This document shows, in pieces, positions 30,996 through 38,758 of a stretch of 64,000 bases of DNA. The number at the start of each line of letters is the position of its first letter. Position 1 is the first letter of the stretch. The notes below the pieces were generated by a model. It had not been told where the DNA came from and did no database searches. It worked only from the letters and a program-made list of their open reading frames with translations. Source of the DNA: Streptomyces cadmiisoli (GTDB lineage Bacteria; Actinomycetota; Actinomycetes; Streptomycetales; Streptomycetaceae); contig NZ_CP030073.1 in assembly GCF_003261055.1 (NCBI RefSeq), forward strand, positions 7,316,001 to 7,380,000, read 5' to 3'. The translations under genes and the position numbers were made by a program.

Positions 30996-31427
30996 TTAGC
31001 GGTTCTCTCGGGCCTTAATCTCGAACGCCCCTTCCCACTGTGCTTCAAAACCCTCCGGAGTAGGCCAGGAAACAAGACGCTCCGGGGCCATGACGGAGCT
31101 AATGACAACCCCACCCAATGAGGGTTCACTCTCGACCGCCTTACGGCAATGTTCGGCAACCTCCAGGGCCGCCGTTTCAACGTCCTCCGCTGTAGCGGCC
31201 GGAATGTCAACGGTAATCACAAAGTGAACACTGTAGTCAGTTTCAACCTGCCTGTTTGTCTTCCAGGCGGAGGACATCCAATCCACCTTGCCAACCATGA
31301 CCCATTTCTTTTCAGTCTGCTTAGGAATGGACCAGGTGACATGATAGTTAGCAATCTCCGGAATGGCCTTAATGCGTGCCATTAGGGCACGCTTAACGGC
31401 TAGCGCATTAGACACTAAAGAAGCCAC
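30996..31427 (-). CDS. tail terminator / head-tail joining protein
   Basis: 143 residues from GTG 31427, overlapping the upstream gene by 13 bp. Alpha/beta pattern with VHFVITVDIPAATAEDVETAALE and an aromatic C-terminus EAQWEGAFEIKA resembles tail terminator proteins. The fourth codon is TTA, a rare bldA-dependent codon at a position where it could limit translation. Confidence 0.6.
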   Translation of the reverse strand: MASLVSNALAVKRALMARIKAIPEIANYHVTWSIPKQTEKKWVMVGKVDWMSSAWKTNRQVETDYSVHFVITVDIPAATAEDVETAALEVAEHCRKAVESEPSLGGVVISSVMAPERLVSWPTPEGFEAQWEGAFEIKARENR

Positions 31428-32140
31428 CCCCCAACCTTGTAACGCTCTAGAATGGCGTCAACCTCAGGGAGGCCGGTTTCAAAACCGGCACGGCCCGCTG
31501 TGGCAAGTTGGTAAGTACCCATGTCGTTAACCTGGAAAGAAACGGCACGGTCGGGGATGCCGGAATTCACCGAAACCAGCAAATCCCTAACCCTTAGGAG
31601 GGCTGCACGCTTCACGTCTGCCGGAGGGGGCGAAATACCGTACGTAACGGTAATGCTCTCATCCTCATTGCATACGGACTGCTGTACGTCCTCCACGTAA
31701 ACCGCGTCCATTTCCGAAACGGTTCGAGCCCTTAGTACAAAAGAGCGGCCCGTAATCATTTCGAATTCTTCTTCAACCGCATCACGGGCGGAAACAATTA
31801 GGCCCGTTGGGAAACGGCCGCTATTGGCTAGCACTTCCTCAAAAGCGCGAATTTCCTTAACGGACACAATGGGGGAGTCCGTAACCTCAAACACGAATCG
31901 GCGATAGCCGGAGTCATGCACCCAGTAGCCCGTGTACTCCCCCAACGCTGTAGGGGAGTACGTAGCGGCCCATAGAGGGCCCTCCCCGGTAGCGGGGATG
32001 TCTGCCACTGGGTCATCACCTGTAGGGGCCGCAGAACGGCCCTGGAAGACCTTTAGGCGCACGTTCACGGCGGAACCGGAATCCTCATCATCTGCAAAAT
32101 CTACGGAGAGACTGACTGCCCTCCCCAGCCTTAGGCGCAC
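31415..32140 (-). CDS. head-tail connector (gp6-like) with N-terminal beta domain
   Basis: 241 residues from GTG 32140. Residues 1-95 form an immunoglobulin-like or beta domain (SVDFADDEDSGSAVNVRLKVF...GYWVHDSGYRRFVFEV). Residues 96-241 resemble gp6-type connector/adaptor proteins (VSARDAVEEEFEMITGRSFV...VKRAALLRVRDLLVS). It lies after the capsid gene as expected. Confidence 0.68.
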   Translation of the reverse strand: MRLRLGRAVSLSVDFADDEDSGSAVNVRLKVFQGRSAAPTGDDPVADIPATGEGPLWAATYSPTALGEYTGYWVHDSGYRRFVFEVTDSPIVSVKEIRAFEEVLANSGRFPTGLIVSARDAVEEEFEMITGRSFVLRARTVSEMDAVYVEDVQQSVCNEDESITVTYGISPPPADVKRAALLRVRDLLVSVNSGIPDRAVSFQVNDMGTYQLATAGRAGFETGLPEVDAILERYKVGGWLL

Positions 32141-32155
32141 GTGCGCGGACCCCCT

Positions 32156-32180
32156 TTACTTACTTAGATACTTACTCACT
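32156..32180. repeat. GTAAGTA repeat copy
   Basis: TTACTTACTTAGATACTTACTCACTT; on the minus strand AGTGAGTAAGTATCTAAGTA. It fills the gap between the genes at 32176 and 32140, overlapping the former's 3' end. Confidence 0.55.
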
Positions 32181-32391
32181 TGCGGGGCCGCCCCCGCTTA
32201 GGTGTAGGCCGGTTGACCTCTACCGGTTCCCCGCCCTCCTGGGCGGACTCAACCTCTGCATAGGCAACCGCATTGCCTAGCTCAATATGCCGATTACCGA
32301 TTCCCTCGGTAACGTCTAGAATTTCTCCGGGACCAGGATTCCACTTACCGCCAACAATGCCGATTAGCTGTCCCGAAAGTCGGATACGCAA
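32176..32391 (-). CDS. small capsid-region protein with AT-hook-like tail
   Basis: 71 residues. A short beta-like body (GGKWNPGPGEILDVTEGIGN) is followed by an acidic stretch and a C-terminal KRGRPRK. This resembles an AT-hook (R-G-R-P core) and may contact DNA in the head. It lies right after the capsid gene behind a terminator. Known role not recognised. Confidence 0.6.
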   Translation of the reverse strand: MRIRLSGQLIGIVGGKWNPGPGEILDVTEGIGNRHIELGNAVAYAEVESAQEGGEPVEVNRPTPKRGRPRK

Positions 32392-32414
32392 ATGACTCTC
32401 CTTTCAGGGTTTAA

Positions 32415-32449
32415 AAGGGCCCTCCCCGGAGTAGGTGGGGAGGGCCCTT
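32415..32449 (-). terminator. terminator after the capsid gene
   Basis: On the minus strand AAGGGCCCTCCCC pairs perfectly with GGGGAGGGCCCTT, followed by TTAAA. A partial terminator here would favour capsid over downstream tail expression. Confidence 0.75.
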
Positions 32450-32454
32450 AGCTA

Positions 32455-33708
32455 TTAGGCCGCAGCAGTGCGGAGGGCAGCGACAGACTCTAGGTCCATC
32501 AGGTCACCGCCACCACGCCACGTAAGCTTCCAGGAAACCATGTCGGAATCCCACGCGTACTCGTCAGAACGGGAAACGGTAATTCCCTTAACCTGCCGAA
32601 GCTTAAACTTACTGAAGTCACCGTACCAAATAAGGTCAGTGTTAATGGTGCCACCGGCACCGGTAGCCTTAGCGGTAATCGTAGCGTCGGTAACGTACGG
32701 CTTACCCAGGAGAGTATCCGGGGCACCAACCTGATAGGACGGGTTCCAAATCGGATTACCGGCCGTATCCTTAATCTTACGGAGTTCCGCTAGCTGGAGG
32801 TCACCAAACATCCATGCCGCATTCCGGCGGTAACCGGTCCGAAGGTTGTGCTGAACATCAATAAGGTTGTCATACGAAACCTTAGTCGTAGCCGCAGCAC
32901 CGACCATAACAACCTTCTTACCAACCGGGACCGCGACCTGAAGCTTTGCCAGCATGTCAGCGGTAATACGGTCCGAAAGGGCCTGGCCCGCATCGTCCGC
33001 AGCAATAGCCGCAATATCAACCTCAGAGTCCGTTAGCAGCTCAGCGGAAAGCTGAACACCCGTGCCGTACTTAGCGACGGTTAGATCCTTAGTGGTGAAA
33101 CCGCCCTTACCGAACGTGTACTTTTCACCCTCGGGCAGAATCGTCACATCGGTAGTCGGGGACATCCACGCATTCTTAACCGGGTAACGGATAGTCTCAC
33201 CGTGGGAAGTGGTGAAGGTGGAAACCAGGTTAAGGAACGGAGAGTGTTCCCGCATAACCTCCTGCACCTGGGCGATAAACTGGACGGAAGTAGTGTTACC
33301 AGCAAAGGCCGCATCCGACACCTTACCCGCAGCGGCCTGGACGTTACCGCCCGGGGCCCGCATCTCCATATCCGGAGTAATAAGGCCCTCACGGATCTCA
33401 CCGTTAGCAACGGCTAGCAGAAGGGACCGCGCGTCCATTCCCGGGGCCTCGCGGCCCTCCTCCTGGGTACCCGGAACGAAAAGCTTACCCAGCTTCCCGT
33501 CAAGGTTACGAGCCTCCGCCTCCGCCTCGGCCTTAGCGGTGAAGTCTCGAACCTCCTCCGTCTTAGCCTCAATAGCGGCGTCCAGCCGCTCTAGACGCTC
33601 ACGCTTATCAGCGTCGGTAATCTTAGTGTCGTCAAGAACACTCTTGTATTCCTCAAAAAGTCGGCCACGGGCCTCTAGCGACTTACGGGCCAGATTTACA
33701 AAAGACAT
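32455..33708 (-). CDS. HK97-type major capsid protein
   Basis: 417 residues. The N-terminal about 110 residues are charged and helical (scaffold-like delta domain, with DADKRERLERLDAAIEAKTE). The HK97 core follows: VQFIAQVQEVMREHSPFLNL, TIRYPVKNAWMSPTTDVTIL, NAAWMFGDLQLAELRKIKD, YAWDSDMVSWKLTWRGGG. The scaffold is presumably removed by the protease encoded just upstream. GGAGACTAATAG precedes the ATG. Confidence 0.93.
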   Translation of the reverse strand: MSFVNLARKSLEARGRLFEEYKSVLDDTKITDADKRERLERLDAAIEAKTEEVRDFTAKAEAEAEARNLDGKLGKLFVPGTQEEGREAPGMDARSLLLAVANGEIREGLITPDMEMRAPGGNVQAAAGKVSDAAFAGNTTSVQFIAQVQEVMREHSPFLNLVSTFTTSHGETIRYPVKNAWMSPTTDVTILPEGEKYTFGKGGFTTKDLTVAKYGTGVQLSAELLTDSEVDIAAIAADDAGQALSDRITADMLAKLQVAVPVGKKVVMVGAAATTKVSYDNLIDVQHNLRTGYRRNAAWMFGDLQLAELRKIKDTAGNPIWNPSYQVGAPDTLLGKPYVTDATITAKATGAGGTINTDLIWYGDFSKFKLRQVKGITVSRSDEYAWDSDMVSWKLTWRGGGDLMDLESVAALRTAAA

Positions 33709-33711
33709 CTA

Positions 33712-34356
33712 TTAGTCTCCAATCTCGATTGTTTCAAGGGCATTGCTAAGGGCCATGCCCTCAATTTCCATAGCCCGTAGGTTTGGCTTAGGTGTGCGCG
33801 CTTCACGCGCAGCATTTAGTGAACGCTGGGCAATACCAGAATCGGTATCCAGGTAAGCCGGATAAGTGACCGGGGACACGTCCCTAAGTTCTAGATCCTT
33901 AAGCGTCCTTAGGTCCCTTCCATCCGCATCAAATGACCAATCCTGATCAATCGCGCGGAACGCGAAAGACGATTGGTTAATGTCTCCACGCTCTAGGGAA
34001 ATAGCTAGGTCCCTACCGGCCGTAGTGTTCGGTAGGTCCACCTCATAGCGGAGGCCAATACCATCCTGAGATAGCCGGAGCGTTCCGGCCGTAGAACGGC
34101 CCAGAACAATATTCGGATCATGGTTAAACAGAGCCTTAACGTCCGCTCCCTCTTCGAGAGAACGGGTAAACGCACCCGGGGCGATAGTCTCAACAAAACC
34201 GCCTAGATCCTGGGACCGAGTATTAAACTTAGCCGCGTAACCAACCATGGTTACCGAACCGTCCTCATTACTGCGAACCTCAAACGTGCCGTTAGTCGTT
34301 CGCGTTTCCTGGTCCTTGATTTCCGTCAACCCCCTTTCCATTATTCGGGTCATCAT
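33712..34356 (-). CDS. HK97-type prohead protease
   Basis: 214 residues. Family motifs VGYAAKFNTRSQDLGGFVETIAPGAF, LFNHDPNIVLGRS (catalytic histidine) and RGDINQSSFAFR (serine region) are in order. It matures the capsid by cutting the scaffold part. The 5' end overlaps the portal gene by 65 bp. TTG 34329, right after GGAAAGGGGG, is an alternative start. Confidence 0.9.
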   Translation of the reverse strand: MMTRIMERGLTEIKDQETRTTNGTFEVRSNEDGSVTMVGYAAKFNTRSQDLGGFVETIAPGAFTRSLEEGADVKALFNHDPNIVLGRSTAGTLRLSQDGIGLRYEVDLPNTTAGRDLAISLERGDINQSSFAFRAIDQDWSFDADGRDLRTLKDLELRDVSPVTYPAYLDTDSGIAQRSLNAAREARTPKPNLRAMEIEGMALSNALETIEIGD

Positions 34357-35602
34357 TGCCCGAATTAGAATTCGGGTCGTTAGCGTTAGCGTCCGGCACC
34401 AAGGGGGCCGGGACAGGGACAGGCTTTACCGTTTCCTCCGTGACCGGAGTCAGGTTCGCCGGGCGGTAATACGTTTCTCCCAAACCGTCCGGCAACGGTT
34501 CCCAGTCCTCCAGCTCTGCAATGCGGTCCGCATTGATAAAGCCGTACTGAATACCCGTCGCATAGGCCTGATAGCGTTCGCTCGTCTTAGCGCGCAACCG
34601 CGCATCAAGATTGAACTTGATATAGCGGTTACCGGGGAGGAGGTACGTAGAAATAGACTGCTCGATCCGGATAAGCCATGGGCTAAGTGTCTGGTCAATA
34701 AACCATCGGTTCTGCTCCTCAACACCGGATCCCCACGAACTAGTAACCGTGGGATCAACCTGGTTAGCCGGTACCCGGTAAATCAGCGCAATTTCCGTTT
34801 TCTGGAAACGGCGCGTATCCAAAAACTGTGACTGTTCCGGAGTGATAGTGATGTTCTGCCACGTAGCGCCACCGGTAAGAATTCCCAGACTGTGAGAATT
34901 ATTGATACCGGAATGCTGCTTACGAAACATTTCCCGCAGCATGAGAGCCTGATCACGGGAAGGGTTACCCGGATGCTGGATAATTCCAGTCATAGCCGTA
35001 CCCTGCCCGAAGAAACGGGCCCCGAACTCTTCGGCCGTTAGGCCCAAACCTACAGCCTGCCGTGCATTCTCCAAGGGGCTAAGGCCCCTTGCCTGGCCCG
35101 GAACCGTAAACGCTGGAATCCACAGGATTACACTGCGGTCGAAAGGCTCACCGTTAACAATGAACTTGACTTCCCGACCATCATTAACCGGCTCAATGTG
35201 AACAACCCTAGGGTCAAGCGGATAGAGGGCAACGACCGAACCGGAGTCATCCCGCTGGGTATAGATGAACGCATTACCGTCCATCAACAGACTTGTCATA
35301 ATCCGATGCCAGAAATCAAACCGCGTCATAAAAGGGTTCGGCTGATCCAGCCACTTAGGATTATTCACTTGCTTGTTTTGCTTACCCGCAATGTAGGTAT
35401 CAACCGGTAGGGCCGCCACCGAATCCGCGATAAGGGAAACACAATAGAGAACGGCCGGAAACGTTAGGGCATCCTGATTACTGACACGCTTACCTGAAAA
35501 AGTAAACTTGCCCTTAGATGCCCAAAAGGCCGGATCCTCCCATGTTGGCGTATCGCCAACGTTGATAGCGCTACGGCGCTCAAACAGATTACCTAGGCCC
35601 AT
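34292..35602 (-). CDS. portal protein, HK97 type
   Basis: 436 residues. The N-terminus carries FPAVLYCVSLIADSVAALPVDTY; mid-protein are PNPFMTRFDFWHRIMTSLLMDGNAFIY and GLSPLENARQAVGLGL, all portal features. The C-terminal 40 residues are Pro/Asn/Gly-rich and disordered. Forms the ring through which DNA is packaged. Start overlaps the small membrane protein stop (TAATG). Confidence 0.92.
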   Translation of the reverse strand: MGLGNLFERRSAINVGDTPTWEDPAFWASKGKFTFSGKRVSNQDALTFPAVLYCVSLIADSVAALPVDTYIAGKQNKQVNNPKWLDQPNPFMTRFDFWHRIMTSLLMDGNAFIYTQRDDSGSVVALYPLDPRVVHIEPVNDGREVKFIVNGEPFDRSVILWIPAFTVPGQARGLSPLENARQAVGLGLTAEEFGARFFGQGTAMTGIIQHPGNPSRDQALMLREMFRKQHSGINNSHSLGILTGGATWQNITITPEQSQFLDTRRFQKTEIALIYRVPANQVDPTVTSSWGSGVEEQNRWFIDQTLSPWLIRIEQSISTYLLPGNRYIKFNLDARLRAKTSERYQAYATGIQYGFINADRIAELEDWEPLPDGLGETYYRPANLTPVTEETVKPVPVPAPLVPDANANDPNSNSGNDDPNNGKGVDGNQGPGNAND

Positions 35603-35763
35603 TACTTACCCCTTTCAGCCGCTATACCGGCTAGAAGGGTTAGGCCTCCAGCAATGCCGAAACCTAGGCCCACATCAACCGTGAAACCGGCTATCGACAA
35701 CAGAAACACTCCCGCACCCTGTAGGGCCGCATACGGCCGAATGGCGGGGAACCGCTTTACCAT
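35602..35763 (-). CDS. small membrane protein between terL and portal
   Basis: 53 residues, ATG 35763 overlapping the terL stop and TAA overlapping the portal ATG. Two hydrophobic segments (GVFLLSIAGFTV and LGFGIAGGLTLLAGIA) after a basic start. A short conserved-position gene; role unknown. Confidence 0.6.
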   Translation of the reverse strand: MVKRFPAIRPYAALQGAGVFLLSIAGFTVDVGLGFGIAGGLTLLAGIAAERGK

Positions 35764-37505
35764 TCCTCATCCTTTCCAATACCCCGCCACTGTGCGAGAA
35801 AGTCGTCAAGTCCATCCGGCCCATCACTAGCCTTTGGGGCGGAATCTTCACCGTTAAAGGAAATAAATTCCACATCAGGTTCTAGTTCATTAGGCACAAG
35901 TGAAACCGCCAACGCGTTAAGCGTTGCCGCGATGCCGTCGATTTTTTCGGCGTCCTTAGCGCGCTTCGGTTTCATAAGGCCGTCAGCCTTAAACTCAAGT
36001 TCCACGTTGTTTGCCATCCAAGACAACACGGGATTATCCCCGTGCCGTAGCGTCCTTTCGGCGATTTGGGACTCAAGCATTTTGCACGGCTCATTAAGCC
36101 GTGTAGCAGACTGCGGAACCTTCACAACAGAAAGGCCACCATCTTCCAGACGTTGCACAATCTGAAGTGAATTCCATGGGTCATAACCCAGGTGCCTAAT
36201 GTTGAACTCTTCGGCATCCTTGTTAATGTCGGCATAGATACGTTCGTAATCGACAGTCTCTCCGTCGGTTACAGTCAAATAGCCTTGACGCTCCCAAGCG
36301 TCAAACTCATCCCGCATTTCGGGCCGCCGCTCAATACTTGCGCGCGGAACCCAGAAACGGGGGAGGACAGTAAACCCAGGTGCCGAAGGGTCATCCATCG
36401 AACCGGGGAAAAGCAAAACCCATGCGGTAAAGTCAGCCGTAGACGCTAGGTCCAGGCCTGCAAAGCACGGGCGGCCCTTAAGCCGTTCACGGTCTACCGG
36501 ATCACCCGCTGTAGCCCTCCACGCGTCCATACCAATCCAGCGTGTCGCCTGAGCGACCCACTGGTTAAGACGGAACACGCGGAACGCGTTTTCAGCGGAG
36601 GGCTTTTCCTTAGCGTCCCGGAACTCATCCCTAAGGGTATTGATGTTCAGGAAGTCACCCAATGCGGGGTTAGCCCAATACCATCCCGTTGGCTTAATGC
36701 CCTTAGCGGGATCCCCGGGGGATCCCTCAATAGCCCAATCCGCATCCTTTGGAAGGTTGCGGAGATAGACAAACCGGGAAGGGTCAAGCGACTGATCCTT
36801 TTCAACCCGTTCGCTAAACTCGTGTTCTTCCAGCGCGAAACGCGCAGACGTATAAGCGGCTGTAGTAATGCACACCATGAGCGGCTGTTTACGGGTACCG
36901 AAACCCTGCCTCATGGCGTCGAATAGGTGCCTGTCCCGCTGGGTCAGAACCTCATCCATGAGGACTAGGGAAGGGTTAGTGCCCAGTGCGCCCGCAGCGT
37001 CACCGGGAAGAACTGCATAAATGCTGTTAGTCTTCCGGTCAATAATGCGCTTACGGCTGTCCACAATCTCTAGCCGCTTAGACAGAATGGGAGATAGCTC
37101 GACCATTCGTTTAGCCGTATTGAAAACTAGTGCAGCCTGGTCGCGGTCCGCAGCAACGGAGTAAACCTCTGCTGACTCTTCGTCGTCGCCAACCAAACCT
37201 AGGAGGGCGATAGCGGAAGCTATCTCACTCTTACCGTTCTTGCGGCCTAGCTCAATCCAGGCCATGCGGTATTGACGCGTCCACTCCTGAAACTGATCAT
37301 CGTAACGAACCGTTCCGAACAGAGGCTTAAAGATTCCGTCCTTTTGCCAGTCGGACAGAATGAACGGGTGCCGGGCCGTGCGGCCCTTAGTGTGAACTAG
37401 AAGCTTTTCAACGAACGCTATCGAACGATCGGCACGCTTAGGGTCATACCGCCACCAATGAGGATCAGGGTTAGTCGGGCCGTGCGGGGCCAGTGGGTAA
37501 GCCAA
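35757..37505 (-). CDS. terL: terminase large subunit
   Basis: 582 residues. ATPase motifs: Walker A GRKNGKSE at 87-94 and Walker B LVLMDE at 180-185. The C-terminal RNase H-like nuclease has CFAGLDLASTADFTAW and LGYDPWNSLQIVQRL. It packages phage DNA into the prohead and cuts it. It is the first gene of the main late operon; terS is separated from it by about 2 kb holding tRNA genes and plus-strand cassettes, an unusual gap. Confidence 0.93.
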   Translation of the reverse strand: MAYPLAPHGPTNPDPHWWRYDPKRADRSIAFVEKLLVHTKGRTARHPFILSDWQKDGIFKPLFGTVRYDDQFQEWTRQYRMAWIELGRKNGKSEIASAIALLGLVGDDEESAEVYSVAADRDQAALVFNTAKRMVELSPILSKRLEIVDSRKRIIDRKTNSIYAVLPGDAAGALGTNPSLVLMDEVLTQRDRHLFDAMRQGFGTRKQPLMVCITTAAYTSARFALEEHEFSERVEKDQSLDPSRFVYLRNLPKDADWAIEGSPGDPAKGIKPTGWYWANPALGDFLNINTLRDEFRDAKEKPSAENAFRVFRLNQWVAQATRWIGMDAWRATAGDPVDRERLKGRPCFAGLDLASTADFTAWVLLFPGSMDDPSAPGFTVLPRFWVPRASIERRPEMRDEFDAWERQGYLTVTDGETVDYERIYADINKDAEEFNIRHLGYDPWNSLQIVQRLEDGGLSVVKVPQSATRLNEPCKMLESQIAERTLRHGDNPVLSWMANNVELEFKADGLMKPKRAKDAEKIDGIAATLNALAVSLVPNELEPDVEFISFNGEDSAPKASDGPDGLDDFLAQWRGIGKDEEW

Positions 37506-37554
37506 CGGGTGATCCTCCTTCCAGGGGGTGTGTATGTGATCGCTAACCCCTAAC

Positions 37555-37587
37555 CAACTAACCCAGCGCTCCGCGCTGGGTTAGTTG
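37555..37587 (+). terminator. 15-bp stem terminator overlapping the next promoter
   Basis: CAACTAACCCAGCGC-TCC-GCGCTGGGTTAGTTG, identical to 19978-20010 except one loop base. Its final TTG is part of the -35 hexamer that follows. Confidence 0.75.
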
Positions 37588-37613
37588 CACACACCCTGGG
37601 GGTGTGCTTTAAT
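37585..37613 (+). promoter_or_regulatory. operator-promoter P8
   Basis: TTGCAC, 17 bp, TTTAAT; GCACAC-N9-GTGTGC at 37587-37607. Drives the plus-strand gene at 37663, against the late operon. Confidence 0.75.
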
Positions 37614-37662
37614 TGAGTCAGCGGCAGGGATTAGGGCCCCTGCCACGGCGAAGGGTTAGACA

Positions 37663-38214
37663 ATGAACGCGACTGGCGCACGGATCTTGGAACTCCTGGA
37701 CTCCCGCGTACTTCCCGCTTGGTACAACGTGCGGGAGGCCCGGTTCTACGCTTGTCACGGCATGTTCGGTTTCCCCCCCGGGGGAAGCTTCGCCGCTAAG
37801 ATCATTAAGCGGCTGGAAAGCTACCCGGCACGAGCCGGTTACACGGTTTCGGCCCCGGTTATCCCGGTTGCCGTACCGGCCCCTAAGGCACCTGAGGCCC
37901 GCACCTACACGGCAACGGCCCCCGCCATTCAGGCCCGGGGGATGTACCGCCTTAACGGCGAGATTTACAAGGTGGTCGACAACCCGCGCACCGGCCGGTT
38001 TGCGGCCCACAAGCTGGACATGGAAACCCGTAAGTACACGTACGCTAAGGGCATCATCTACAAGCTGACTGAGGCTCACCGGCTGGACACGAGCACAATC
38101 GCGGCTCACGGCCTGGACCAACTGTGGTGCCTTTGCTGCGGTCGGGCCCTTGACCGTAAGGACTCCCAGGAACGGGGCATTGGCCCCATCTGCGCCGATA
38201 AATACGGCTTCTAA
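37663..38214 (+). CDS. cassette protein with DUF6011-like C-terminus
   Basis: 183 residues. The N-terminal half is basic and aromatic; a Pro/Ala linker (about 65-95) follows. The C-terminal CLCCGRALDRKDSQERGIGP with a following C resembles the DUF6011 zinc-binding pattern. It has its own promoter P8 and a strong terminator, and is inserted in opposite orientation between terS and terL, as a self-contained cassette. Confidence 0.65.
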   Translation: MNATGARILELLDSRVLPAWYNVREARFYACHGMFGFPPGGSFAAKIIKRLESYPARAGYTVSAPVIPVAVPAPKAPEARTYTATAPAIQARGMYRLNGEIYKVVDNPRTGRFAAHKLDMETRKYTYAKGIIYKLTEAHRLDTSTIAAHGLDQLWCLCCGRALDRKDSQERGIGPICADKYGF

Positions 38215-38228
38215 GGACTAAGAGAACC

Positions 38229-38255
38229 GGGCCCCGAAAGGGGCCCTTTCTTTTT
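38229..38255 (+). terminator. terminator after the DUF6011-like gene
   Basis: GGGCCCC-GAAA-GGGGCCC followed by TTTCTTTTT. It also lies at the 3' side of the minus-strand tRNA cluster. Confidence 0.8.
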
Positions 38256-38330
38256 GGCTGACACAGTTGGACTCGAACCAACACCTAACCGGGTAACAAC
38301 CGGTTGCCCTACCAATTAGGCTACGTGTCA
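38255..38330 (-). tRNA. tRNA-Asn (anticodon GTT)
   Basis: Minus strand folds as a cloverleaf: acceptor TGACACG/TGTGTCA, D arm GCCTAATTGGTAGGGC, anticodon stem ACCGG/CCGGT with loop TTGTTAC, T arm GTTGG-TTCGAGT-CCAAC. Discriminator G and an encoded CCA follow. Confidence 0.85.
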
Positions 38331-38331
38331 T

Positions 38332-38409
38332 TGGTTGGCCCTACCGGATTTGAACCGGTGATCTTTCCCTTATCAGGGGAACGCTTAAACCTGGCTAAGC
38401 TAAAGGCCG
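38332..38409 (-). tRNA. tRNA-Ile (anticodon GAT)
   Basis: D stem GCTT/AAGC, anticodon stem TTCCC/GGGAA with loop CTGATAA, T arm ACCGG-TTCAAAT-CCGGT, 3' end AGGGCCA-A-CCA with encoded CCA. Position 1 is C opposite A72, a mismatch otherwise known from initiator tRNA; positions 2-7 pair apart from one G-U. Confidence 0.78.
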
Positions 38410-38418
38410 TTGCATGCG

Positions 38419-38492
38419 TACCTTAGAAAGGATTCGAACCTTCAACACCATGGACCTAAATCATGGGCCTCTGCCAATTGGGCTACTAAGGC
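38419..38492 (-). tRNA. tRNA with anticodon TAG (Leu CUA), short variable loop
   Basis: Acceptor GCCTTAG/CTAAGGT, D arm GCCC...AGGC, anticodon stem CATGA/CCATG (A-C at the loop-closing pair) with loop TTTAGGT, T arm GAAGG-TTCGAAT-CCTTT, no encoded CCA. The anticodon reads the leucine codon CUA, which the phage uses far more than its host. The variable loop is only 5 nt, whereas leucine tRNAs are normally class II with a long arm, so charging identity is uncertain. Confidence 0.65.
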
Positions 38493-38503
38493 TTGCGTGT
38501 ACC

Positions 38504-38758
38504 ATGCTCCGCATGGCTTACATCGTGCGTATCGGAAACGCTGCCCGGAGGGCAGACACCTGGGCGGAAGCTGTAGCCGCTGTGCTCGAATACCTCACCC
38601 GCTACCCGGGGGCCACACGGGAGGCTGTAAGGGCCCTAGGGGCCGCCTCCAGGGCCGTACAGGAGGCCCCACAAGACGAAACCCCCTGGAGGCACGTTCT
38701 CGCCATCCGGGGGGTTTCAGTGGCCGTATCGATTACCGATGATCGATCCGGACGTTAG
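38504..38758 (+). CDS. small phage protein, 81-84 residues, unknown function
   Basis: ATG 38504 or 38513 (MAYIVRIG). Ala/Arg-rich helical body (RADTWAEAVAAVLEYLTRYP) and a short beta end. The 3' end overlaps the converging gene at 38733 by 26 bp. The longer frame starting at 38414 runs through the TAG tRNA and is not credible. Confidence 0.45.
   Translation: MLRMAYIVRIGNAARRADTWAEAVAAVLEYLTRYPGATREAVRALGAASRAVQEAPQDETPWRHVLAIRGVSVAVSITDDRSGR

Noticed and set aside
38414..38503. N-terminal extension of the 38504 gene
   Set aside because: It would be translated through the TAG tRNA gene on the other strand; later ATGs are more plausible.
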